A stretch of DNA of 64,000 nucleotides from NCBI GenBank assembly GCA_959603585.1, contig CAUGYD010000004.1, forward strand, positions 62,001 to 126,000, written 5' to 3'. Under the pieces are notes generated by a model. The model worked only from the letters and a program-made list of their open reading frames with translations, was not told the DNA's origin and did no database searches. Both the position numbers and the translations under genes were made by a program. The DNA is from Scatosoma sp900555925 (GTDB lineage Bacteria > Bacillota > Clostridia > Christensenellales > Borkfalkiaceae). Shown piece by piece: positions 27,441-34,765 of this stretch (positions are counted from its first letter, which is position 1; each line of letters opens with the position of its first letter).

Positions 27441-28462
27441 GATTTCAAAAAGAAATTATCATTCAAGACAAAATAGTAAAAGTACGCCGTAGAAAGAGCG
27501 GCAAACATACGACAAATTATGAAATACGTTATCGTAGAGACGGTTTCAACGTAACGGCATCAAGTACGGATTTAGAGATAGCGAAAGAAAAGTTTATTCA
27601 AGCCTTACTCGTTGCGGATTTGAAGCGAAAACAAGCAGAATCGAGAAGGTCTGGTTCTTCAAAAACGGTAATAATACCCGAAACATTCCAAGAATTTGCC
27701 GAGTATTATTTTGAGAAATATCGCAAACGTAAGGTATCGGAAAAAACTTTTGAAAACGATATGTACCGTTATCGAAACCATATAAAGCCGTATTTCGGTT
27801 CAATGCCTTTGAAGAATATATCGCCGGATTTCTGTCAAGAGCTATTAGATAGATTTACGGAAAAAGGTCAAACGAAAACAAATAACGAAATTTATTCGTT
27901 GTTGAACGGTATTTTCAAAATGGCGATAGCGCACGATATAATCAAAAAGAATCCGCTGTCAATCGTTATAGTTGAAAGACATAACAGTAAACACGGCAAA
28001 GCATTGACGAAAGATGAAGAAAAGAAACTTCTGAATCAATCGAAAGGCACAAAATACGAAAAGATTTTTGCACTTGCATTATATACGGGACTTCGTCCGA
28101 ACGAATATAAAACGGCGAGAGTAGAAGGGGATTTTATTGTGGCGAAAAACTCCAAACGAAAAGGCGGAAAAACAGAGTATAAAAAAATACCGATTACAGT
28201 AATGCTGAAACGGTATATAGAAGAAGATACGGAATTTGATATGCCGGGAGTGGAGTACATACGCGACCAATTCAATAAAATCCTGCCGAATCATATACTC
28301 TATGATTTGCGAACAACGTTTTATACGAGATGCGAAGAATGCGGAGTGGCAGCGCCTGCGCGAGACCATTATGTAGGTCATAGCAACGGGGAACTGAATA
28401 ACACGTATAGCGATTTATCTGATGAGTATTTATTGAATGAAGGAAAGAAATTGGAATGGTAA
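27437..28462 (+). pseudogene. Tyrosine recombinase remnant without start codon
   Basis: The reading frame is open from about 27437 to 28462. It reads an AP2-like arm domain (KVRRRKSGKHT, YEIRYRRDGF), a core-binding domain (TFQEFAEYYFEKY) and a catalytic domain (ALYTGLRPNEY with the first Arg; LYDLRTTF; YVGHSNG; TYSDL with the nucleophile Tyr). No ATG, GTG or TTG precedes the conserved N-terminus; ATA stands where a start would be expected, right at the junction with the permease. The usual HxLR histidine is Tyr. It is related to the integrase at 28768-30051. Probably the remnant of an older integration at this locus. Confidence 0.75.
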
Positions 28463-28561
28463 CGTAAAAGGAAGCACAACTTTTTCTGCCCCAAAGTCTG
28501 CCCCGAAAAGGAAAGACGAAAGAAAAACAGGACAATAAAAATAAAAAAATGCAAAGAAAAA

Positions 28562-28597
28562 CGAGCATTTATGCTTTCTTTCTTGCATAAATGCTCG
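28562..28597 (-). terminator. Displaced terminator of the tRNA operon
   Basis: Perfect 13-bp stem (28562-28574 with 28585-28597). On the - strand it is followed by TTTTTC. It directly abuts the tRNA-Lys fragment at 28602-28648, as a terminator would behind a tRNA gene. It was presumably the tRNA operon's own terminator before the 17 kb element separated the two. Confidence 0.75.
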
Positions 28598-28601
28598 ATA
28601 A

Positions 28602-28648
28602 TGGTGCACCTTCAGGGACTCGAACCCTGGGCCCAATGATTAAGAGTC
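28602..28648 (-). repeat. attachment site attL: 3' fragment of tRNA-Lys(CUU)
   Basis: 47 bases identical to 45569-45615, covering the tRNA from the anticodon loop to the CCA end. Beyond 28648 the sequence departs from the tRNA. Direct repeat in the same orientation as the complete tRNA, as left by tyrosine-recombinase integration into a tRNA 3' end. Confidence 0.93.
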
Positions 28649-28735
28649 TATCAGGGCGGTGGAAACACCTAAAAAACAGGCTTTTTTACGTTTTTTTGTT
28701 GCTTTACAGCCGTTTTACCGTGCTTTTGATTTTCC

Positions 28736-28758
28736 GATTTGGGGAAAATTGGGGAAAA
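28736..28758 (+). repeat. Left copy of 23-bp integrase arm-site-like repeat
   Basis: Contains TTGGGGAAAA twice, 11 bp apart, and is identical to 45483-45505. It sits about 90 bp inside the left attachment core, where a tyrosine recombinase would bind with its N-terminal arm domain. Confidence 0.7.
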
Positions 28759-28767
28759 CAGCTCTTT

Positions 28768-30051
28768 TTATACTTCGTATAAGAATTTTTTTGCCTCGGA
28801 AAGCTGAAATTCGTCCGAAAAATGCGTATAGACATTTGACGTCATCGTATTGTCGGCGCGGTGCCCGGCCCAAAGCGAAACGAGTTCCCGCGGAATCCCG
28901 CATTCCTGAGCCCGCGTGATAAACGTATGCCGCAGCTCGTGCAAATGGTGTCCGGGTGCAAAATCGGGAAAACGGTGTGTCAGTTTGTCGAGCGATATAA
29001 CGGGAAGTCCGCCGTCAAGCAAGTTCAGATATTTTCTCAACATAGGCGTGATGGGGATTCTCCGCTTTTTTGGAGGAAGTCCGCGGCGGCTCTTTGCCGT
29101 GACGACGGTGATCCATTCTTCCGAAAGCTCGATGGTTTGATATTCCGCCCGTCTGATTCCGGTGTAGAGAATGATGAGGTAAGCGATTCCAAATTTCCCG
29201 CCGCGTAAACACCGCAAAACGAAAGCCTTTTCTTCTTCCTTTGTAAGCGCAGTACCGTTCTGTTTTTCATATCTCGGTTTGCGGAGCGGTGCCATAGGGG
29301 ATTTTGGAATGATGTCCTCGGCAACGGCAAAATCGAATACCTGTTTCAGAATGGAAAAAAGCAGTTCGGCCGTTCGGTAGGTGTCGTGTTCGATTAATTC
29401 GTTCATGAAGTTTTGCACGAGCATAGGATGAATTTCTTTCATTTCGGTTTTTCCGAAGTAAGGGAAAGCATAGTTATTCAAGACCAAAAGATAGCTGTTG
29501 TATGTAATGAGTTTGACTTCGGGTTTCTTTACGTTCTCCATCCAATTCAACGTGTATTCGGAAAAACGAACTTTTTTCTTGCGTTGTTTTTCAGTCGGAG
29601 TAACTAATGCGGCCATGAAACGCGCCTTTGCTATTTCGACGGTTTTTCCGCTTCTTGAAATATCCCTGCCGTTGCGGCGGTATCGAATTTCAAAAGTTCC
29701 GTTGGCTTTTTGCCTGATGTGGGCGACTTCGCCCGCGTGGATTAAATAATCTTTCTTAAAATAGCTTGCCATTTTTTGAAGCTCCTTATCTGTGAATTTC
29801 AAAAAACGACCTTCCCGCCGTTCTTCGGCGGACTTTTCTTCTTGCGTACCCTCTTTCGGAGGGCTTTTTTCTTTTTCCGTTCCGGCGGAAAGTCGGGCGG
29901 GAAACACAAGCGTTTCCGTTTCCGAAGAATCCGGGGATTCGGAAACAAAGGATAGATCGGGGCGAAAATCGGCTTTCGCGTCGTCGCGCCCGATCAGACC
30001 GTGCAGCAGGTTCAGAATTTGTTCCAGAGTGCTTCTTTCGTGATTGTCCAT
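28768..30051 (-). CDS. Tyrosine recombinase (integrase) of the element
   Basis: 427 residues. Residues 1-105 are a variable, acidic, helical leader; ~110-170 an arm-binding domain (HIRQKANGTFEIRYRRNGRDI); ~190-270 a SAM-like core-binding domain; ~280-427 the catalytic domain with all six residues: LYTGIRRAEY (Arg), a beta-hairpin Lys (KSRRG), HELRHTF (His-x-x-Arg), WAGH (His) and YTHFSDEF (nucleophile Tyr). Transcribed towards the adjacent left attachment site. Expected to integrate and excise the element at tRNA-Lys. Confidence 0.95.
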   Translation of the reverse strand: MDNHERSTLEQILNLLHGLIGRDDAKADFRPDLSFVSESPDSSETETLVFPARLSAGTEKEKSPPKEGTQEEKSAEERREGRFLKFTDKELQKMASYFKKDYLIHAGEVAHIRQKANGTFEIRYRRNGRDISRSGKTVEIAKARFMAALVTPTEKQRKKKVRFSEYTLNWMENVKKPEVKLITYNSYLLVLNNYAFPYFGKTEMKEIHPMLVQNFMNELIEHDTYRTAELLFSILKQVFDFAVAEDIIPKSPMAPLRKPRYEKQNGTALTKEEEKAFVLRCLRGGKFGIAYLIILYTGIRRAEYQTIELSEEWITVVTAKSRRGLPPKKRRIPITPMLRKYLNLLDGGLPVISLDKLTHRFPDFAPGHHLHELRHTFITRAQECGIPRELVSLWAGHRADNTMTSNVYTHFSDEFQLSEAKKFLYEV

Positions 30052-30121
30052 TGTAACAATCCTCCTATGTTAAGATAGGAAAATTTTACAATAAAAACCA
30101 AAAAATGGAACAAACGGATTT

Positions 30122-30179
30122 TTGCGGGATTTTATAACAACATAGTTGGTTTATTTAGTTATATAATAAAATCCCGCAA
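30122..30179. repeat. Perfect 14-bp inverted repeat between integrase and BRO genes
   Basis: TTGCGGGATTTTAT (30122-30135) pairs exactly with 30166-30179 around a 30-base loop that itself contains the near-palindrome AACAACATAGTTGGTT. TTTTCTTTT follows on the + strand, so it could terminate antisense transcripts, but it could also be a binding or nicking site. Confidence 0.65.
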
Positions 30180-30200
30180 CTTTTCTTTTGTAATTTACGG

Positions 30201-31070
30201 TTATTCCTTCGGTTTGGTAAGTTCGGGAATTTCCGGGAGTTTTTCGGTGATGAGTTTCTCCTTTTCCGAGGCATTCAAAGGGGAAACGATTTTTTCGCCG
30301 ATGACCTCCTCAATGCTTTGGCGCGCTCTTTTGGTGGCTGCGCCGCCTTTTTTCGCCACCTTCCGACTTTCCTCAAATCCTTCGGGCTTTTCTTTTTGGG
30401 AGAGCCTTGTAGTAGTAGCTTCCGCCACGGCGTTGAAAAGCAGTTCGAGGTCGGTCATGTTGTCCCGCAGACTTTCTTTCTTCAAGCCTTTCAGAGCTTT
30501 ATAGTCCTTTATGGAAAGCCCGCTCCATGCTTTTGTCATGTCGTTCGTCAGGATAGCGTATTCGAGATCGGTCTCCACGCCGCGGGCGCTCCATTCGTCG
30601 GTGAGCTTCTTCCGGATTTCGATAGTCCGAAGCCGCTGATTGATCCATTCGTCCGAATAACCCTTTTCGCGGTAATAAGCCGCGCCGCGCTGGATCGCCT
30701 TTTCGGGATCTGCGATTTCGTCGAGGCGTTCGCTGCCGACTTGCGCCAGCCAGACTTTGAACGGCTCGGCTTTGGGAGAGGGGATAGACTGAACGAGACG
30801 AAGTATGCCTTTTGTATTAAGTGCATCAGTCATACGCATTTTTCCGTCGGCAGCCTGCATTTTCAACCGGTTACAATTTGTAACCAGTTCGCTTCCCTCG
30901 GCAGAAAGCCTATTTTTCAAAACTTTCCAATAGTTGCGAGCGGTTTGATAATCCGCGCTGTCCGTCAGAATGTTGCAGACGTCCACGACGGAGAAATACC
31001 ATTCTTCCTCGTCGGCGTTCCAGACGGTGCGGACGGTTTTTTCGTTAAAGAGTTTTAATTTTGTTTCCAT
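30201..31070 (-). CDS. BRO-N / DinD-like protein
   Basis: 289 residues. N-terminal BRO domain (TVWNADEEEWYFSVVDVCNIL, then RLSAEGSELVTNCNRLKM and LRLVQSIPSPKAEPFKVWLA). The C-terminal part (YAILTNDMTKAWSG, KGLKKESLRDNMTDLELLFNAVAE) matches the DNA-damage-inducible protein D family often found on phages and integrative elements. Role uncertain: DNA binding and a link between SOS response and element induction are the usual proposals. Start ATG 31070 follows GGAGAAAC. Confidence 0.85.
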   Translation of the reverse strand: METKLKLFNEKTVRTVWNADEEEWYFSVVDVCNILTDSADYQTARNYWKVLKNRLSAEGSELVTNCNRLKMQAADGKMRMTDALNTKGILRLVQSIPSPKAEPFKVWLAQVGSERLDEIADPEKAIQRGAAYYREKGYSDEWINQRLRTIEIRKKLTDEWSARGVETDLEYAILTNDMTKAWSGLSIKDYKALKGLKKESLRDNMTDLELLFNAVAEATTTRLSQKEKPEGFEESRKVAKKGGAATKRARQSIEEVIGEKIVSPLNASEKEKLITEKLPEIPELTKPKE

Positions 31071-31080
31071 GAGTTTCTCC

Positions 31081-31515
31081 TTAATTGAGTAACCAGATTT
31101 CTCCGCAGTCTCGGCATATTGCCTGCACATGGGTTTTTGATTCTGTAACATAAATGATTATATCCAAGATAAAGTTTCCGATTAGTAAGACCACCAAGAT
31201 AAAAAGATAAAGACTTTCTTTGGACGGAGTAGGATTATCGGCCTCTTGGCTGATATAAGCAGTCGGTTGAGGGAATTCCGAGGACGGAATGTTTTCCTCT
31301 AAAACAAAAACATTTTCTGTTTGGTTCGTATTCGATTTATCCGTATCGGGGAAAAGGGAAGGCAATAGATTGATTGCAAATAAAAATCCTACGACGAACA
31401 TGCCGAAAATAATTAGCTTCTTTAAGATTCGAAGCCCGATTGCTTGATGATATTCTGTCACAAATTCAATATTAAGGCTTCGGCAATGTGGACAAAAAAT
31501 AGGGGTAGTAGACAT
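31081..31515 (-). CDS. Two-helix membrane protein with split zinc-ribbon
   Basis: 144 residues. Starts with FCPHCRS and ends with AICRDCGEIW: two CxxC pairs that could form one zinc ribbon with both ends on the same, cytoplasmic, side. Hydrophobic helices at ~28-50 and ~100-122 enclose a polar, Thr/Ser-rich outside loop. Function unknown; lies between the BRO gene and the repressor. Confidence 0.6.
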   Translation of the reverse strand: MSTTPIFCPHCRSLNIEFVTEYHQAIGLRILKKLIIFGMFVVGFLFAINLLPSLFPDTDKSNTNQTENVFVLEENIPSSEFPQPTAYISQEADNPTPSKESLYLFILVVLLIGNFILDIIIYVTESKTHVQAICRDCGEIWLLN

Positions 31516-31548
31516 ATTTTTTCCTCCGTAAAATTATTTTTTTCTGTT

Positions 31549-31908
31549 TTATGCCTTGCGGCGAGTAGAAGCCACACCGGACTTTTCGGCAAAATAACGG
31601 GCATATTCGAGAATCTGCGAACGGTGCGCAGGGGAAAGCGCCTGATAAATATTTAACAGCTCTTGCTCGTCCTGCGGAAGCGGGGCGGGCTTTTCTGTGT
31701 GTATGGTAATATTCCCGAGGTCGTCCTCCCTGCCGAGAAGGTAATCTATTGAACATTGAAAAAAATCTGCAAGTCGTATAAGAAAACTTGCGGCAGGTTC
31801 ATTCAACTCTTTTTCCCAGCGCCCTATATTGGTTTGGCTGGTTTTTATTTCTTTGGCTATATCATTTTGCGTTAGATGTCGTTCTTCTCTCAATTCTTTT
31901 AAGCGCAT
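31549..31908 (-). CDS. XRE-family repressor of the element
   Basis: 119 residues. N-terminal Cro/C1 helix-turn-helix (LREERHLTQNDIAKEIKTSQTNIGRWEKELNEP) followed by the LIRLADFFQCSIDYLLGRED segment typical of small XRE repressors and a helical tail. Start ATG 31908 chosen for its AGGAGG site. Divergent from the rightward gene block across a region with paired operator-like repeats, so probably the switch that keeps the element quiet. Confidence 0.9.
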   Translation of the reverse strand: MRLKELREERHLTQNDIAKEIKTSQTNIGRWEKELNEPAASFLIRLADFFQCSIDYLLGREDDLGNITIHTEKPAPLPQDEQELLNIYQALSPAHRSQILEYARYFAEKSGVASTRRKA

Positions 31909-31937
31909 AAGTTTTAACCTCCTAAAAAATTTTAACA

Positions 31938-32005
31938 CAAATTTGCATTAAACTATTGACAAATGCAAAATTGTTTGTTATAATACAAGCAAATATGCAA
32001 ATTTG
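31938..32005 (+). promoter_or_regulatory. Divergent promoter with XRE operator candidates
   Basis: TTGACA (31956-31961), 17-bp spacer, TATAAT (31979-31984): a perfect rightward promoter. It is bracketed by CAAATTTGCAT (31938-31948) and its exact reverse complement ATGCAAATTTG (31995-32005), with a further AAATGCAAAATTGTTT inside the spacer. The XRE protein bound to these would block the rightward promoter. Confidence 0.8.
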
Positions 32006-32118
32006 TTTTAATATCCGTTTAACGTCATAGCGCGTTCCCAGCGCATTAAAAGCATAGTCGGTCAAGAAATTATCTACGCAAAGGAAAACGGGGCGCAGAA
32101 GTCAAAAGAGAGGGTAAA

Positions 32119-32340
32119 ATGCAAGGATTTATCGAAGTGACGCGGAAAGAGGACGGAAAAAAGATATTGTTGAACATATCGGGAATAGACGGAGTATTTC
32201 CGGAAGCAAAAGGAGCGTTTGTATCGATGAGAGGAAATATCGCGTTGTTTGCTTCAAACAAAGTTTCCGGGTATTTTGTAGAGGAAACGTATTGGGAAGT
32301 AAAAGAGCAAATCATGCGGGAACAACCGCTGAACGGATAA
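32119..32340 (+). CDS. Small protein of unknown function
   Basis: 73 residues behind AGAGAGGG. The pattern IEVTRKEDGKKILLNISGIDGVF…VEETYWEVKEQI recalls the short beta-rich FlbD-like fold, but that likeness is weak and no flagellar gene is nearby. First gene of the rightward block, directly under the repressor-controlled promoter. Confidence 0.6.
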   Translation: MQGFIEVTRKEDGKKILLNISGIDGVFPEAKGAFVSMRGNIALFASNKVSGYFVEETYWEVKEQIMREQPLNG

Positions 32341-32596
32341 AAAGCAGATCAAAGCGGCGGAAAAACTGAAAGCGAAGCCGGTGAAAAAGAAGAGATAAAA
32401 GAGTTGCGGTTTAGGCGAAATCAAAAAGCCACTTATGTAGGACAACCGTGAAAGGGGAAAAGGTATCGCCGCTAATCTATAAAGGCTTTCCGCAGCTTTT
32501 GTAATCCGCGAAGGCGGTCGGAGTGCACATTCGGCCGCCGGGGTGGAAACGAGAAAAAGATAAAAAACCGCGAAAGCGGAAACGGAGGATTACAAA
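32341..32596 (+). other. Structured leader region
   Basis: No gene. Contains an 8-bp stem (32513-32520 with 32532-32539) and, just before the ribosome site of the next gene, CCGC-GAAA-GCGG (32568-32579), a short stem with a GNRA tetraloop. A similar short GAAA hairpin precedes the gene at 34766. Confidence 0.5.
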
Positions 32597-33145
32597 ATGA
32601 CAGGAATATGGTTAGTATTGTTGAAATCGGAAGTGCTGTTTTTTGCGATAGGAGCGGTTGTTGTCCTGATAGCAGGAATAGTAAACATAGCGATAGAATA
32701 TCGGGAACGGAAACAAAACGCCGCGGAGCCGGAGGAGAAGAAAGACATTCTCGAAACGGCAATCACGGAACAGACGGGGGGAGGGAGCGTGACGGAGTGC
32801 AGCGCGTCGAAGCGTTGCGCGGCGGTGACGGGGATTCTGGAATTGGAGCGTGAGCGCGAGCAGTTGCGGAAGGAGTACGACGAATTGCGTGAAAGATACA
32901 AAAACTTGCAAGCGGCGTATGAAGGCCAAAGGGAGGATTTCGAGGATTTGGAAAAGGATTACCGAGCGCTAGATGAATCGAATAATAAACTGATTTCGGA
33001 GCATGAGGAACTAAAAAAGGAAAACGAAGCGCATTGGCGGCAGTTAACGCAGATCATGAGAAGCAATCCTGAGGTATTCGAGCAGTTTAGCGGCGAGGAC
33101 GAATCAGAGCAGGAGCTAATAGATAACGGCTATGTAGTAAAATAG
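32597..33145 (+). CDS. Membrane-anchored coiled-coil protein
   Basis: 182 residues. One N-terminal membrane helix (~5-30, LLKSEVLFFAIGAVVVLIAGIVNIAI), then a linker and a long heptad-rich coiled coil (~75-150, LELEREREQLRKEYDELRERY and onwards). No family recognised. Good GGAGG site. The architecture suggests a structural or scaffolding role at the membrane. Confidence 0.6.
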   Translation: MTGIWLVLLKSEVLFFAIGAVVVLIAGIVNIAIEYRERKQNAAEPEEKKDILETAITEQTGGGSVTECSASKRCAAVTGILELEREREQLRKEYDELRERYKNLQAAYEGQREDFEDLEKDYRALDESNNKLISEHEELKKENEAHWRQLTQIMRSNPEVFEQFSGEDESEQELIDNGYVVK

Positions 33146-33157
33146 CGAGGTGAAAAA

Positions 33158-33514
33158 ATGCCGAAAGAGAAAGCAAAGTCGAAAAAAACGTTGAAAGGGA
33201 GCAGTCGGATAAAGCAAGTAGGAGATACGCATTGGGTGCTGCACCAACAAAACGACGTTCGGAAATACAAGGGCTTTAAGAGCAAAGGGGAGGCGGAGAG
33301 CTTCGCGGCGACAAATCCGGTGGAAAAGAAAGTAAAAATCACGGCAGAACGAGAAAAGGCAGCGACGACCAAAAAGACAAAGAAGTCGGAAGGGGCCCGC
33401 CCGCGGCGAAAGAAATATAGCAGTCCGGAGGTTAAGGTTGTCGGTTTGGAAGCGGGCAAAAAGGAAACAAAAGTAGTGAGGTTTTCGGACGGCAAAAAGA
33501 AATACGGGAAATAA
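33158..33514 (+). CDS. Small basic protein with DUF2188-like domain
   Basis: 118 residues, very lysine-rich. Residues ~22-48 (RIKQVGDTHWVLHQQNDVRKYKGFKSKGEAESF) follow the DUF2188 pattern of a short beta-beta-alpha unit; written here in outline only. The C-terminus KKETKVVRFSDGKKKYGK is repeated in a 27-codon frame at 33849. Could bind nucleic acid, judging by charge. Confidence 0.5.
   Translation: MPKEKAKSKKTLKGSSRIKQVGDTHWVLHQQNDVRKYKGFKSKGEAESFAATNPVEKKVKITAEREKAATTKKTKKSEGARPRRKKYSSPEVKVVGLEAGKKETKVVRFSDGKKKYGK
33463..33506 (+). repeat. Short near-identical repeat, first copy
   Basis: About 42 bases, starting GGAAACAAAAGTAGTGA, recur with a few substitutions at 33869-33910. Both copies encode ETKVV(R/K)FSDGKK in frame, so part of a gene tail was duplicated. 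Confidence 0.75.
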
Positions 33515-33529
33515 AGGAGGAGGAAGCAA

Positions 33530-33865
33530 ATGAGCGGAGACGAGATAATTTTGGTAATGTTTTCGGCGTTGTTGGGTGTATTGATAGCGTTTGGAATCGC
33601 GTATTTAATCGAAAGAATCCGTGAAGCGCAGGGAGAGAGCGCGGAAGAATATGAAGAGTATTCCGTACCCGCCCGCAAGAGACGGAGTGAAAGGCTGTCG
33701 GAGTTGAGGTATGCGGCGGCCGTCTTGCGGGATATGAAAGAGAATACGAAAGACGGGGCGTTCGTGCAGGTGGGAGCGTATTGGTACGAGGTGCAGGATC
33801 TGACGAAGTCAATCGAAGCGATAAAGGAAGCGATCGAGGATGCGGAGAATGAAGAGGCGGGATAA
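33530..33865 (+). CDS. Small single-helix membrane protein
   Basis: 111 residues: one membrane helix at ~6-26 (ILVMFSALLGVLIAFGIAYL) and a charged, helical cytoplasmic or external tail with Arg/Lys then Glu-rich parts. AGGAGGAGG site. No family recognised. A short N-terminal membrane helix plus soluble tail is compatible with many roles, including a minor virion protein. Confidence 0.55.
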   Translation: MSGDEIILVMFSALLGVLIAFGIAYLIERIREAQGESAEEYEEYSVPARKRRSERLSELRYAAAVLRDMKENTKDGAFVQVGAYWYEVQDLTKSIEAIKEAIEDAENEEAG

Positions 33866-33932
33866 AACGGAAACAAAAGTAGTGAAGTTTTCGGACGGGA
33901 AGAAATATCGTTTGGAGAGCCGAGAGAAATAA
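33849..33932 (+). CDS. Possible 27-residue protein (duplicated tail)
   Basis: ATG 33849 to TAA 33930-33932. Encodes a basic peptide with the phrase ETKVVKFSDGKKYRL, nearly identical to the end of the protein at 33158-33514. GGAG lies close upstream. It overlaps the previous gene by 17 bp. It may be a real small gene or a remnant of a duplicated one. Confidence 0.35.
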   Translation: MKRRDKTETKVVKFSDGKKYRLESREK

Positions 33933-33952
33933 ACGAACAGGAGGACAGGAAG

Positions 33953-34237
33953 ATGTCGGAGAAAGTAGCAACGTCGAAAAAGCCGGGGAAAGTGAAAACC
34001 GCGGCGAAGAAGGCCGGGAACAAGGTGGCGGCAAAGGCGAAGGCATACCGCGCGGATCTGGATGCGGCATACGATACGGGTTATCATGACGGTTACAACG
34101 CGGCGAAGAATATCCCGCGAGTACCGGGAGCGCGGGAGGCGGCGACAGCGGGTTATCATACGGGCCAGCGTGACAGCCGCCGGGCGGAGAAGATCGAGAA
34201 ACGGCTTGCCAAGAACAAGAGGGGACGCGGGAAATGA
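33953..34237 (+). CDS. Small highly basic protein
   Basis: 94 residues. Lys/Ala-rich first half (KKAGNKVAAKAKAY) resembling histone-like or nucleic-acid-compacting tails, a central part with two similar Y-H-D/T-G turns (YDTGYHDGYNAAK; GYHTGQRDSRR) and a basic end. AGGAGGACAGG site. Overlaps the next gene by four bases (ATGA). Nucleic-acid binding is a guess from charge. Confidence 0.55.
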   Translation: MSEKVATSKKPGKVKTAAKKAGNKVAAKAKAYRADLDAAYDTGYHDGYNAAKNIPRVPGAREAATAGYHTGQRDSRRAEKIEKRLAKNKRGRGK

Positions 34238-34482
34238 AACGAGACAAGACGGAGACGCTGCGGGATCGGTTGCAGTTGGAGGACACGCGGCTGCTGTTTC
34301 AAATAGACGAAGCGGCGTGGGTAATAGAAAGTATGAGTGCGGGAAAAATTTACAGTCCGTCGGGAGCGAAAGCAGTGCAGAGGCTGGACGCGCTGACGAA
34401 CGCGGAGGAAAGACTGTCGGAAGCGATCGAATATCTGAACAGGATAATAAATCTGAATAGCGAGCTTTCGGAAGCGAATTAA
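34234..34482 (+). CDS. Small helical protein of unknown function
   Basis: 82 residues, predicted all-helical with leucine heptads (LRDRLQLEDTRLLFQIDEAAW; EAIEYLNRIINLNSEL). Starts in the ATGA overlap with the preceding gene. No family recognised. Confidence 0.55.
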   Translation: MKRDKTETLRDRLQLEDTRLLFQIDEAAWVIESMSAGKIYSPSGAKAVQRLDALTNAEERLSEAIEYLNRIINLNSELSEAN

Positions 34483-34765
34483 AGAAGCCTATACAGAAAT
34501 ATCCTTATCATATTATCGGCATAGCGGGCGCCGTTGGCGAAAGCCGAAAAGTCCCGCCCCAAGCGGAAGGGAACGCTTGAAAACCAGCAGTAGAGAGTTA
34601 CGGCTACCGTATAGCGGGTGCGTAAATCCCGCCCCAAAGGGTAAACGAGTGAGAAAAAAGCCCTTTAATCCTCCGACGGCGGCCCGGTTTTCCTCCTTAG
34701 GCCGCCGAGCGGAGGAATCCCAAAAACAGTAAAAAACCCGAAAGGGAAAAAAGGAGAAAAGAAAA
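34483..34765 (+). other. Structured leader with duplicated RNA-like motif
   Basis: No gene. ATAGCGGG … CCCGCCCC occurs twice (34521-34560 and 34611-34635); in each the GCGGG/CCCGC arms can pair. Each is followed by a purine-rich segment. A strong 14-bp interrupted hairpin follows (34670-34684 with 34700-34715), then CCC-GAAA-GGG just before the ribosome site of the next gene. It looks like a folded RNA rather than spacer. Confidence 0.5.

Noticed and set aside
28591..28919. Short + strand frames at the left end of the element
   Set aside because: They cross the tRNA fragment and run antisense to the integrase.
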